Part shown: piece by piece, positions 31,873 through 43,437 of the stretch
Position numbering within the stretch: the first letter of the stretch is position 1
How the letters are laid out: every line of letters starts with the position of its first letter
DNA from: Porphyra umbilicalis
Taxonomy: Eukaryota > Rhodophyta > Bangiophyceae > Bangiales > Bangiaceae
DNA: 64,000 nucleotides
Assembly: GCA_002049455.2 (NCBI GenBank)
Contig: KV918765.1
Coordinates: 648,041 to 712,040, forward strand
Reading direction: 5' to 3'
Program-made: the position numbers and the translations under genes
The notes under the pieces: model-generated
The model's input: only the letters and a program-made list of their open reading frames with translations
What the model was told of the DNA's origin: nothing
Databases searched by the model: none

Positions 31873-33461
31873 ACTTGTGTGCTACTTTTCTTTCTTTCAG
31901 TTGCCCAATCGACAGTGTCCATTCGTCACCAGCTGAACAAGTGTAGTATGAGCAACGCACAGCAACCTTCATTCCAATGGAGCCAGACGCGACTACGGTT
32001 GCCCAGTACCAACTGCACTTTGCCCCCGCTCTCCGCAATGCACCCTCGTTGCTCGCTTCTATCCCTGACCGCACCACGTGGGTGTCACACATGTTGAAAC
32101 AAGCCTCTGCAACCTCCGATACATTTCTTCATGCCGCCACATTCGCCCCCAACACACTACCCCAGCTCCCCCCCGCCCCCCACGTCTCGTACAATCACTT
32201 TCCTACCACCATGGATCCTGTCCGCACGCACACTATCTCAGCCACTGCGTGCTCCTGTACAAAAGCCAGTCGAGTAGATTCCCACTGCTGGCGACTCGGG
32301 AGCCACCAGCCGTCAGCAACTCATTTTGCCGCTACTGCCCGCCGTACACCCCCCCCGTCGATGGCGGGACGGCCACCTCGTAGCTTGTTGCATGATTGCC
32401 CCTCTTGGACCTTCCGGCGGATGGTCTCAATCATCATCTGTTCAGCACCCACACGCCCGTGGAAATGTAGGGAGAGCTTCTGCAGAACGAGACAAGAGAG
32501 AATCAAAAGCGACGCGAAGAGCGTTTTGTTGACTCTGATGGACGTGGGCGTCTTCTTCGCGCACCAAAATTGCCGTGCACCTCGACCATGTGGATTAGCA
32601 CCGCTCGTTGTCAGCGTCTTCTTCGCCATTACGTGTTGATCGGCATGGTACCTGCAATAATTGACCGCACTCCCGTGCCGCACTCAACAAGCCGATGTAT
32701 TGGAATAATGTCAACCAGCGCAGTCGCGCGCTGTCCCTTCCCCGTGCTCCCGCCCCCGAATACCACCCAAAATATATCTCGATGCGAATACGTACCTGGC
32801 TCAGCTCGACCGTTTGCACAGCGTCGGTTGTGCCCCGCGCGGAGCTTGCCCGCCAACTGTCGGCTGCGCCGCCTCTCCCGTGAGCAGCGGGGGCAAGCGG
32901 GAGAGCGAGAAGCAGCGCCACAGCTGCGGCGGCGGCGGCTGCCGGCACTGACCCCGGCAGAGGCGTGGGGCAGCTGACACCGCGAGGCAGCCTCGCCATC
33001 GGCAGGACTGTGGCTGTAGCGTTTGCGGCCGTCACAGCCGCCACGGCGGCGAAGGCGGCGGCGGCGGCCCCGCCGTGGGGGTGGCCGTCGCTGTCGATCC
33101 TGCCGCCCATCATCGCACGGCCCGTGGTCTGAGGGAGCCAGAATTCCCCGAGCGGAAAAGCCAGAATTCCCTGAAACATTTCCCCGTAGTGCTAAACACT
33201 TAATTGTCCGGATACTCTTGCAATACTCATACTGTTGCCAAAAAAGCTCAGGATTCAGTACGCTTGCGAATACTTTTGACCGTGCGTCACGGGTTTGCTA
33301 CGCATGGTTCAACGTTCACCTGCTGACAGTCAATACTCATGCTTCTCCCACTACTCCTAAGACAATACTCATGGCCAAAACTGGTACGCTTGACAACCCC
33401 TGGTGTGCATGGGATGTGCGCCTTGCTCTATTGCTGAAAGAGGGCGGGAGCCAACCAGCCG
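31873..33461. other. Region downstream of hAT, no firm gene except a possible exon
   Basis: A + frame at 31977-32639 starts MEPDATTVAQYQLHFAPALR but turns Ser/Pro/Arg-rich and has no known motif. The region otherwise looks non-coding. Confidence 0.35.
32796..32999 (-). CDS. Possible first exon encoding a signal peptide
   Basis: From ATG 32999 the - strand encodes 68 residues: MARLPRGVSC, then AAAAAAAVALLLALPLAPAA, a typical cleavable signal core, then HGRGGAADSW. The exon ends VELSQ at CCAG followed by a GTACGT splice donor (32795 downward), phase 0. The next exon could not be identified. Confidence 0.35.
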
Positions 33462-33792
33462 TTTCCGAGACACCCCTCGACCACACACTGCGCAGGGAGT
33501 GGGCAGGGATGCTTCTGCAGAGGGGCACAGAAGTAAAGCCTCCTTGGCACGCCCTTTCGCAGAGGACCCGCCATGAGCGGGTGGCAAGGGCGAGCGGCGC
33601 ATCCCGGGTGGTGGTGGTGGGGTTAAGGTGGGAGCTCCCCTCTTGGGGAAGTGAGCTCCCCACGGGCACCACTGGCGGCGCGCCCTGCCGTAAAGATCAG
33701 GGGTATAGATAGACCCGCCCCCACTTCACCCCTGCCGCCCACCAGCCGCATTGCACGTGGCGCACGCGGCGGCAGTGGCGGCCCCCCCTCAC
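33462..33792 (+). repeat. Duplicated lipase 5' region, copy A
   Basis: Base-for-base alignable with 37401-37730 (copy B), with no net indel and about eight differences seen. Copy B sits directly upstream of the lipase coding region, so A is a duplicated promoter/5'UTR cut off from its gene. Both contain GGGAGCTCCCCTCTTGGGGAAG and GTATAGATAGACCCGCCC. Confidence 0.85.
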
Positions 33793-33819
33793 AAGTCTAT
33801 CCCATTCTATATTTGCTAT

Positions 33820-34254
33820 CCTCCAAAAAATGGCGGTTGCAGAGAGAGGGGAGGCAGAGCCGACGACACAGCATAGAAATTAAGTCGCATTGGCTGTTCG
33901 ACAAGCCACGATCGTACTGTTGGCTGAGAGATGCCGCCAGTAATCTTGCAAGCCAATCAACGTGTCTTGCAGGGGTCACGCAGAGCCATTGCAACCCACA
34001 ATGTGACTTCCTGAGATTTTTGGGCCGCTTGCTCGGGCCTGAAGAGGGCATGGAGAGGGTTCTGGGCCAGACCTGTGATTTTTCATGAGATCAACAAATT
34101 TCTTCAGATTTCTTGAGATCCTGATGTGCGTTTCCAGAGCGCAGAGCTGCATGAGAAGACTGTGTAAGGAACTCACATGATTCCAAGCCTTTCCATTGGT
34201 CCACGTACGCTGTTGAATGATTGCAACCACTCTGCAACCGCCATTTTTTGGAGG
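33820..34254. mobile_element. MITE-like element, 435 bp
   Basis: Perfect 25-bp terminal inverted repeats beginning CCTCCAAAAAATGGCGGTTG (33820-33844) and inverted at 34230-34254. No ORF. A target-site duplication is not clear. Confidence 0.75.
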
Positions 34255-34715
34255 TCAGCAACAGACACCTGGTGTTTTGGAGCCTATCGTTGGCGTGCTT
34301 GCTCCAAACGGTTTCAAACTTGTAGTAACCTTCGATGACGGGTTCCGCGTGAGCACACCAAAAATCACGTTGAGAAGCACAGTTCATCGGCCGCTGTGGT
34401 GTGTACACCTCCGGCGGCATCGATCTGGTCACACAGATACAGTCCGTTCCGGACCATCTCAGATTTGGTCGAATCCAATTCGAACTTGATCCCAACCTGA
34501 GGGGCTACTTTACTCAGATTCAAAGAGACAAGAGATCAACACGCGATGCTCGCGCGACCACATCCAAGGATCTTCGATGCCGGAAGCGCGGCGCATCATA
34601 AATTGAAGCGCTGGCGCCAAGCAAGCCGTCTTGACATGCTAAAATCTGTGACTCCCTCAAAACATTTCTCTGTCAACGCCCAGATCAGAGCATGCCCACG
34701 CCGACAAAGTCGCAT

Positions 34716-36158
34716 TCACTCCACGTCCTCATCCTCGTCCACCTCATCCTCCCCATCCTCCTCACTGAAGCTACAACCGGTCACACCGTCCGCCTCAGCG
34801 TCCTCCAGCTCAATGTCCATCTCATCGGCACGGTCCTCCACCTCCGCCCTCATGGCGGCCATGTCCATGTAGTAGTCCTCCATGCTGATGGCGTGGTTGT
34901 CGTACTTCGCCCAGATCGCTGCCGACATCTTGTTGAACTCCACGTCGACGAGCTCCTGGAGACGCGTAATGTTAAAAGTGACGTTGGCATAGCGCAGAGC
35001 AACCTTCACGGTGCCCCACACCATCTCAATTGGGTTGAGCTCTGGGTGTGCCACAGGAGAGAATATGATTGAGACGTCAAACTCCTCCGCCAAGTCTTGC
35101 ACCAAGTAGCGTGGTGTCGGGCGATGCTTGGCGGCCTGGGCGCGCATTTGCGCCATGGTCCTGGCTTGGCGCCACGTAGGCGGCCAGTTGGTCGGTGCCG
35201 CGTCGTGCTCCTCGAGCCAATCAGCCAGTTGGCTCTTCTTCATCGATGAATTAGCCAGTCGGGACTCCTTGGTCATCTTCATATGGTAGGGAGCTCGGTC
35301 GACGACAAGCACCCCACCGCCAATCTTGGGAAGCACTTGGTCTTGAAGCCACTTGAGCCACACCGCCGAGTTCTTTTCGCCGTGGTAGTCGCCCGTCTTC
35401 TTCTTGCCCTTGAAGACGAGACTTGCACCTGGCACGAGGCCTGTCTTGCGTGACCCGACATTCGCGATGATGATCCGTGCTCTCTTTCCAGATGGAACGT
35501 TTAGGCGAGCGCGTGACGACTTTTCCGTCCAAATCCGCCCCGGCGTCATGTTCTTGTTCGCTCAGGTCTCGTCGGTGTAGAAGATAGTGCGCTCGTCTGC
35601 ACGATACTCCCGCATCTTCTTGATGAATTTCTCGCGTTGATTGACGATAGACCGCTTCTCGCGAGCCACATCATGGTGGTTGGGGCCCCGTGTAAAGTTG
35701 AACCCCAGGTCCGTCATTGCTCTGTGAAGCGTTGATCGAGACCACTTGTAGTCGGAGAGGTCGTCGCCCTCACCTGCCCCTTCCTCCAATAGTGCGAGGG
35801 TGCTGTCTAATGTGGGAACAGTCATATCTGCGTACTAGGTGTACACGGTCTCGCGCAAACGCGAAAGCTCAGAGGGAGGAACTCGATGCTTGCTCACACG
35901 ACGCTCCCGCTTCCCCGACAAGGGTCGAGTATCGGCATACTCCCCGTTTGCGATACGGATAACCGTGCTGCGGCTCAGCCCAGTAGCCGCTGCCGTCCGG
36001 CCGACGGGCTGCTCCAGCAGCTCTGCGGCATGGTTATCACGTTCTGAGGTGAAAAAGGCACGCAGCCTGCCACAAAGAAGCACAACCTCCCATGTGATGC
36101 GGCGCACCGCGCGCACGCGCGTGCGCGGCTTCCGCGCGACCGCACGCGTGGTCGGCAT
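34716..36158 (-). pseudogene. Tc1/mariner-type transposase with two in-frame stops
   Basis: One continuous - strand frame of 481 codons from ATG 36158 to a stop at 34716, interrupted by TAG (35835-35837) and TGA (35562-35564) without any frameshift. The N-terminal part has a helix-turn-helix region (RTAAATGLSRSTVIRIANGE). The core has the first catalytic Asp in IFYTDET, just before the TGA; the second in VLVVDRAPYHMKM; and a third acidic residue in HPELNPIEMVWGTVK. This is the DDE_3 endonuclease pattern. The C-terminus is highly acidic. No flanking TA-bounded repeats were found. Confidence 0.88.
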
Positions 36159-36364
36159 TGCGACTCACTGCGCAAGGCAACACCCAGAGCACTCAGGCGC
36201 GAGCAGATGGGGGGTCGGGGGCGCAGGGGGGCGTGGAGGGGAAGGGCGTTGGGAGAAGGTGCGGGGCGAAGGGGCGCGCGGGGAACCAGAAGGGCACAAC
36301 ACAGTCGGGGGCGGCCGTGGCGCGAGGCGCAGCGCACGGGCTCAGTCGGCCACAGCAGCCAGCA

Positions 36365-36825
36365 GCGCAGCGGGCCCAGAACCGTCGTCAAAAGCACGTC
36401 TGTTTTTGCCTGTTTTGAGCCTCTTGGCGGCCCGTGTTCCTGTTTGAAGAAACAGAATTCCTGTGCAAAAAACAGATCGACCCCCCTTGACAGGCTCTCA
36501 GAGGCCATCCCATGCGAGGTCCTTGCATATTTGTGTTTGCGAGAACAGGAATCGTTCCTCACTCCGCACATTGCGCCTGCTAGCAGGGCCATAGATACTT
36601 CTCCGTCTCTCTCTCTTTCTGGAAGGGGGAAGTGTGTACGTCTTATGCTGTGTCTCTCTTTTTACGAATGGAGATGCATCTATCCCGCCGAACAGATTAT
36701 TTTGGCGCCTTTTCTGGAAAAAAACCAGCCTTGACAGAGCCCCAGGGCGGTTTGCAGATAATCTGTTCGTCCGAAAACACGCAAAAGCAGACGTGCCCTT
36801 GACGACGGTTATGGGCCTGCTGCGC
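36365..36825. mobile_element. MITE-like element with about 50-bp imperfect inverted ends
   Basis: The left end reads GCGCAGC, GGGCCCAGAACCGTCGTCAA and GCACGTCTGTTTTTGC; the right end (ending 36825) is its reverse complement with a few mismatches. The interior has AACAGA/ATTCCTGT-type AT-richer DNA and no conserved ORF. It lies just upstream of the mariner transposase. Confidence 0.65.
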
Positions 36826-37400
36826 AGTGTGTAAGGCTGGGGCAAAAAAGCGCGCGCGCGCGAAGCGCCTGATTGCCCAGGCTCGCCGACCTCAGATCAA
36901 AAACGCACACTCGGCGGATCAAGACATCTTCAAAGTAGCCCCACAGTGCGGATGGATGATTTTTAATCGTTGCAAGATTTTTGCGCTTCTTTGCTACGAC
37001 CGTCTTGGCAGGCCTCTGCAGACCTTCATGTCAGCTGGAATACCGCAACCACTGGCCAGTATGACTCGACAGGATATGGGGACATCGGCTGGAGGCCAAA
37101 TTCCTGGTTGGTGTATTTTCTTGTCGGGTAGGGACGACAAAAAGCCCCCAGAGACAGTTTTGTGCTGTGTTCAGGCACGACGATGAGACGCTTCTCGAAT
37201 GCCTATGCGTCCCATTTTCTGGAACAAGGATGTCGAGTGGGTCTCTATTGCGCACGAGAAATCCGCTTGCAAAAAGCTGTTTCATGCGGCCGAGCTATAG
37301 CGAGACAAAAAAATTCCTGTTTTCAGGGGTCTAATAGAATGGGATAGACTTTTAAGCCCCCCTTGGGACACCCTTTCGCAGAGGATCCGCCAAGGGGCGC
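36826..37400. other. Intergenic, no gene seen
   Basis: AT-richer DNA without protein-like frames. It holds the right 18-bp inverted arm and a short extra copy of the CCCTTTCGCAGAGGA.CCGCC motif found in copies A and B. Confidence 0.4.
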
Positions 37401-37730
37401 TTCCGTGACACCCCTCGAACACACACTGCGCAGGGAGCGGGCAGGGAGGCTTCTGCAGAGGGGCACAGAAGTAAAGCCTCCTTGGCACGCCCTTTCGCAG
37501 AGGACCCGCCATGAGCGGGTGGCAAGGGCGAGCGGCGCATCCCGGGTGGTGGTGGTGGGGTTAAGGTGGGAGCTCCCCTCTTGGGGAAGTGAGCTCCCCA
37601 CGGGCACCACTGGCGGCGCGCCCTGCCGTAAAGATCAGGGGTATAGATAGACCCGCCCCCACCCCACCCCTGCCGCCCACCAGCCGCATTGCACGTGGCG
37701 CACGCGGCGGCAGTGGCGGGCCCCCCTCAC
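37401..37730 (+). repeat. Duplicated lipase 5' region, copy B (in place)
   Basis: Directly precedes the lipase ATG at 37782, so it probably holds the promoter and transcription start. A nearly identical copy is at 33462-33792. No canonical TATA box is evident; TATAGATAG at about 37641 is the only candidate. Confidence 0.75.
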
Positions 37731-37781
37731 CAGCACCCCCTCTACCCTGCTCCTCTGCCACCCGCCCCCCCCCCCACCACG

Positions 37782-40700
37782 ATGGACTCCTCTCCCCCTC
37801 CGCCCCCCGGCACGACCCCTCCCCCCCCACCCCCCCCGGCGGCTCAGCGCAGCCGCCTTCCTCCCCACCCCCCAGCTGTGGCACCTGACGGGCGGGGGTG
37901 GGGGGGCCCCCATCGGCTGCGGCCGCCGGCCGCTGCTCCGGGGCCCCGGGTGGGTGGGCGGGGGGTCGGGGGGGGCGCCGCCGTCGCGGCGGGCGGCGGC
38001 CGTCGGCCGGGCCCCCATGACGTGCGGCCTTGGGTGGCCGGGGTGGGGGGGAAGGGGGGGGGGGGGCGGAGGACCCGCCCACCCCCGCGCCGCCCACGCC
38101 GCCGCCGGCTGGGGCGGGGGCAGGGGCTGACCGGGGGGAGGTGACGGATGCCACGGAAGCGGCGACGGCAGCGGAAGCGGCGGCGGCGGCGGCGGCGGCA
38201 GCGGCAGCGGCAGCGGATGCGGCGGCGGCGGCCAGCGACGGCGGGGGCGGCGGCGGTGCCGCCCGTCCCGGTCGCTTTTGGTCTGCCCCCGTGGCGCCCC
38301 CCTCCCTGTCTGGCCTCTCTTCTTTCGGAAGCTCCCTGGCGGGCGTGGCGGGGGGCCTGGGCGGCGCCGCCGCCGGTGCCCCGCCGCCGACGCCCGCCGC
38401 GACCGGTGCCGCCGACGTTGGGGGGTCCAAAGTGGTAGCCCCCTTCGGCGTGCCCCCCCCCCAGTTCCCTTCTGCCTTCACCGGAATGGCAGACCAGCTG
38501 GGCGACCTCGCCGCTTCTGCATCCCCCGAGATGCTGCTGCGGCAGGCGCAGGCGGCGGCGGCGCGGTCGGTGGGCATTACCCTCCCGCCAGCGGGGGAGC
38601 TGTCCCCAGAGGAGGAGGAGCGTGTGTCGTGGGAGGGGCCCCCTTTCGAGCTGCCCACGGCGCTGGCGCTGGCGGCCTACGCATTCGAGGCCTACGTCGA
38701 GCCTCCGGAGGGGTCATTGTGGGTGGAGCGAGGGGGGGCGGCGACCGCCACCGTGCCGGCGGCAGATACAGGGGGGGAGGGGGGGGACGGCGGCGGTGGC
38801 GACATGCCCCGGGTGCGGGCGGCCTACCCGACGACGACCATCCCGGCAGGCCGCTCCGACGGGATGTTTCGAGTGGCCATTGTGCAGGCGGGGCGGTGCG
38901 GGTCGGACGCCCCCTTAGACGCCCCCCTCTTATTTGTCGTCCGCCACGAGTCGGGGGTGGTCGACCGGCCGGCCTTTCGCCGAGATTTTTTTCTCCCCGC
39001 CCCGGGGGGGCGGCATCAGCGGCGCCCCCGCCGTCGGCTACGGCCGTAGTTGACGTCTACGCAACGGAGGCGGCTGTGAGGCGCAAGCGGCCACTTGGGT
39101 GGGTGGCGCTGCCGCTCGGTGGGGTGGGGCCGGGGTCCGCTGGGGAGCTGGGCGACGGCGTCGCGGCCACCCCGTCGCCCGACGGCGTGCGCACCCGCAT
39201 GACGGTGCCCATCCGGCTGTACGACGCAGAGATGCCACCGCCGCCGCCGATAGGGGAGGGGGAGGGGGCAGCCCCGCCCGCCCCCACCGCCACCACTGCC
39301 AAGACGGGCAGCGCAGGGGAGGAGGTGGGGGCGGTGCCGCCGCTGGCAGTGGGTGATGCGCCGGGCCCGGGAGCCGACGGCGTGACGGGGGCGGCGTCCA
39401 GCGGCGGTACGGGCGCGGCGGCCGACGGCGGGACATACGCAGCAGCCGACGACAGCGCCGCCGGCCGTTCTTTTTCCCTATTTGGGGGCGCACCCAATGT
39501 GGCAGCCTCCCTCTGGGCAGACGCGTCCCGGGAGTCTGCGGCTGCGGCTGCGGCGCTGCGCGACGTGGAGTTGTCGTCCCTCCCCCTCGCGGGTGTCACG
39601 GACGCTGCTGCCGCCGCCGCCTCTGCTGCCACCGCCGCTGCCGCCGCCGCCTCTGCTGCCGCCACCGCGGCCACGTCGACTATTACACCCGCCGACCTGG
39701 AGGCCGACGCGGTGCTGACGGCGGGGTTGGGATCCGGGATGGAGCTGGTGGTGGATGTGGGCTACATCCCCCTGGGCAAGCGCGACGGCGGTGAGGCCGG
39801 GGCGGCGATCGAGGCTGCCGACGCGGCCGACGCGGCGGCAGAGGCGGCGGCCGCCAGAGGAAACAGAAGTGGCGATGGTGACGCCGACGGGGGCTCTACT
39901 GGCGCTGCGGTGGGGGGAGTGCAGCCGGTCGCACCATCCTGGAAGGAGACGGAGCTGTTGGTGGGGGCCACGGCCATGTCCGCCAAGTGGAAGGCCCTGG
40001 CCTTGGAAACTATGGATGCGGCAGAGGCGGCCGGCGGGCGCCTCTGTCACGACCGGTTGGCGGCGGCGGCCTTCCTCGACTCCCCCGGCACCGACTCGGA
40101 GGTGTGGGTGTGGCGCGACGCCGGGCGGCGGCAGCTAGTGGTCGCCTTTCGGGGCACGGAGACGGTCAGCTGGAAGGACGTGATGACGGATGTGATGGGC
40201 TGGCAGGTGCCCTGGGTGCCGGGGGGACCCATTGAACTTTGGTGGGGGGGGGGGGGGGGAGCGGCTGCCAACGCCGAGGCCGCCGCGGATGCTGCCGTCG
40301 CCGCGGCAGCAGGCGCGCCTGAGGCATCGACGGGGGCTCCCGCCGCGGCGGGCGGCGCCACCGACAGCGCCAACGGCGCCTCGCCCAGCGGGCCGCGTGC
40401 GATGGCGGCGGCGGCGGCGGCTTCAGCAGCAGCAGCAGCAGCAGCAGCGGCGACGACGGCGACGGCAGCGGCAGCGGCAACGGGTGGAGGGCAGCTGCCC
40501 TTCACAGGTACCCCTCCCCCCCCCCCAACCCCGACCAGCCGCTGGCGCACTTTGGCTTCCTCCGCGGCTACAACTCGTTGCGGGAGCAGCTGCTCGACGA
40601 GCTGGTCTGCCTCACGGGCGGCCTTGGCCCCGACTGGGAGATCTACTGGACAGGCCACTCCCTGGGCGGGGCGCTCGCGACGCTGGCGGCCGCCGACGTG

Positions 40701-41375
40701 GCGGCGCGCTACCCGACCTGCCGTAGCGTGCTGCTCTCGTTTGGGCAGCCGAAGGTGGGCAACGCCGCCTTTGCTGAGGCCGCCAACGCCCTCCTCCCCG
40801 CCGCCTACCGCATCGTTAATGATGTGGATTTGGTTGCAAGGTCGCCGCCGGGGAGGTTCCGCCACGTGGGGCGGGCGGTGCTGGTCAATGAGGCGGGCAC
40901 CCTGTGGGTGGAGGGCGAGGGGGGGGTGGGGGGCAAAGGGGAGCCACCCGCGGCGGGGGCGGAGACGGGGGCGGCGGGGAGGGAGGGGCCTTCGCCGGCT
41001 GACGCCGCCGCCGACGGTGCCACCCCCGCTGCCGCCGCCGCTGCCGCCGCCGACGGTGCCACCCCCGCTGCCGCCGCCGCTGCCGCCGCCGCCACCGCTG
41101 TTGCCGCCGCCACGTCTGCGGCGGCGGCCGCCACCGACGGTGGGGTCTTGCCCCTCGGCTTCAGCTGGAAGGCAATTGAAGAGATCTTTGTCTCGGAGAG
41201 GGAGCTGTGGGATGCGTTCTTGTCGGGGACTACCGTCGCCCGCCACATGGAGGTCTCCTACCTCGCATCCCTCCAGGGGTGTGTGCAGCAGCTTGCGCGG
41301 GGCGGGGGCGGCGGGGGGGGGGGGGGGATGATGCCAGACGGAGAAGCGGAGGGGGGGGCCGACGCCCAAGCCTAG
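37782..41375 (+). pseudogene. Class 3 lipase; frame shifts at three homopolymer runs
   Basis: Likely start is ATG 37782 (MDSSPPPPPGTTPP). Frame 1 runs to the 13-G run at 38054-38066. Frame 2 continues to the 7-G run at 39004-39010 and includes a folded N-terminal domain of unknown type (TALALAAYAFEAYVEPPEGS ... LFVVRHESGVVDRPAFRR). Frame 3 continues to the 11-C run at 40516-40526. Frame 4 runs to the TAG at 41373-41375. Frames 3 and 4 carry the lipase fold: LVVAFRGTETVSWKDVMTDV; HFGFLRGYNSLREQLLDEL; the nucleophile Ser in GHSLGG; SFGQPKVGN; and VNDVDLVARSPP with downstream FRHVG. These are Lipase_3 motifs. Ala-rich spacers are typical of the surroundings. Since every shift is at a long G/C run, the gene may be intact in the organism. 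Confidence 0.82.
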
Positions 41376-41939
41376 TCACCGCGCGTCTGGGCTCCGCGTC
41401 GCCGGTGGTGGCGGCGGCGACACCCGCGGCACATGGCTGCCGCAGAGTGCCAGCGGGTTGGGGCTGGCGGCGGCGGGTCGGTTGCCCGGAGCTGCACGCG
41501 CAGGATTTGGCCCTGTTATGAGTATATACAGCATTGCAGCTTTTAATGTCGTTACATAGCAGCCATATTTGACGAACAAACGTGTCTTATTGGGCATCTT
41601 GGAAAGTTTAGAGCCCACCATTAGCTCACACACTTTGTCCGCCACAAATGCTGTTGTTAATGTCAGCCCAAATTGGCGAAACTACCACTGAAAGCGCGTT
41701 TGTGAAAATACCCTGGACTTGCCAGGGTTGAAGAGTGAAGAAGTCTTCCACGTCTTGGCGAGGCGCAGCGACACCATTGTTCCTCCCTTTTCTATTGCTT
41801 TCCTTCTGGTCACTTCGGCGTGCGAGCAACAGCGTCACGGTGTAACAGTGTACTCTTGATCCCCTCCAGAGCCGCCACAACTGCCGTCGCCACGGCGATC
41901 AACCCCTTCGTATCTGTCTTGTTTTATTGATTTGACGGT
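41376..41939. other. Lipase 3' flank, no gene seen
   Basis: Composition falls towards AT after about 41515. No protein-like frame. Confidence 0.4.
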
Positions 41940-42995
41940 TCTATTCCACCAGATAGCTCAATTGAGTCGCAAAGACTCAATTGAGTCGTATTTTGAGAGG
42001 TCTCTCGTGAACGAACAGTTCGTCAGACGCCGATTCTGACGACGGAAATAGACTCAGCGGTGGCTGTTTAGTCTTGGGCGAACGACCCGATCTCTAACTC
42101 ACAGTCAATTTTCCTCAGGACGCATGGAAGCGTCAACTTTTTCCGCGTCCAGGGCGTCCGCCTTGAGGGCAGCAGGCTGTCTCCAGTTCGTCGCTTTCTG
42201 CTGTGCCCCCGTCCCTGAAGCTCGGAAACACTCCAGGCAGACTCACGGACCACGCAGCATCTACAGATGAGCCTGTTTCCCACATCTTCTCAACCTCCTA
42301 CGTGGTGGTTTCCCTTCCAGGGGCAGCGAGCACGAATGCAGGCAGGGGGGGGACAGGTGGTCCTAAAAGGCGAGCAACACCATGAGGGCGGTCTGAGAGC
42401 CCCAGAGACAAGAGATTGGGAACACAAGGGGAGGTAATATATGGTGAGGGGAGAGGGGCGGAGCGGGACGAAGGCTGGCCTGTGGCGTCCACCACCCTCT
42501 GTTTTAGGGCCACTCAATCCACCACTGGTCGAGGTGCTGCCAGTTCCTGTAGTGTTCAGAGTATCAGCAGGGTGTACCAACAGCCGTCCAAGCCCGCGGT
42601 GGCCATTATCCACTGCAGGGAGCGAGAGCAAAGGGTCACCGGCGAGGTCGACAGGGCTCGGTGCACTGGCATTTGCAAGATGAAATCGCCGTTTTCTCGC
42701 CATCTGGTGGGGGGGGGGGAGCGGAGGGTCGACGTCGGACCCATCAAAATAGGCTTTCCTGGTGCGTTCAAGACTGTTTCTTTCTGTAGACATCGGGCTG
42801 AGGGGGTTGCCCTTCCGTGGAGCTGGAGCCGGTGGTTTGGCACCCCCTAGTTTTCTCTGGAAGCGCATCGACGTCAGTTCGTAGGCACCAAATCGGCCAT
42901 TCTCATATGTAGGAACGCTGGGGTCGACGATTTCTGTTGAGACTCAAATGAGTCAAAGCGATGGCTCAATTGAGTCGCACTCATGGTAGAATAGA
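41940..42995. mobile_element. Candidate inverted-repeat element with CTCAATTGAG palindromes
   Basis: The ends TCTATTCCACCA (41940-41951) and TGGTAGAATAGA (42984-42995) are inverted repeats with one mismatch. Inside each end are copies of the palindrome GACTCAATTGAGTC or CTCAATTGAG (41957-41966, 41974-41987, 42965-42974; variant GACTCAAATGAGTC 42941-42954). The interior holds a - strand frame (42290-42868) without a known domain. No target-site duplication is evident. Confidence 0.5.
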
Positions 42996-43437
42996 CACTA
43001 GTGGACGTCGCCTAGTTATTGGGCGGAAACACTATACGACTTACGGCGGGCGGGGCAGCTTCTGGTGCTTTATTTTTCGTAACTACTCTCCCTGCAACTT
43101 TCTCGGGCCGCTCATTCGGTGGCCGCCCGGCCGCGGCAAGCGACGGCCGTGGCGGCGGCGGCGGCGGCGGCGGCGGTGCCAGCCCCCACCCACCCTCGGC
43201 CTCGAGCGGCGTTTGTACCCCTTCCGTCGTCTATTTCATTGCTTCTTTCTACGGACGGTGGTGCGTTGGTGGGGAGTGTCGCCCGTCCCTGCGGTGTGTG
43301 GCGGACCGCTCGGCGGGTCGGGGCCAACGACGCCCGCGGTCGCGCCCGCGGGTGGCGGGCCACCCCCGCGGGGCCGCTGGGGCGCGAAGTCGCCCGTGCT
43401 GCCGGTGGCCCCCAGCTTTCCGTGGGCAGTTGTACGC

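Larger units (their letters stand above)
33793..37351. repeat. 18-bp inverted repeats bounding the transposon nest
   Basis: AAGTCTATCCCATTCTAT at 33793-33810 is exactly repeated in inverted orientation at 37334-37351. The pair encloses a MITE, the Tc1/mariner transposase and another inverted-repeat element, and lies between the duplicated copies A and B. Confidence 0.7.

Noticed and set aside
29815-36158. Reassigned UGA/UAG code
   Set aside because: V-ATPase, hydrolase and kinase genes end properly at TGA, and the lipase and NTPase at TAG, so the stops in transposases are better read as mutations.
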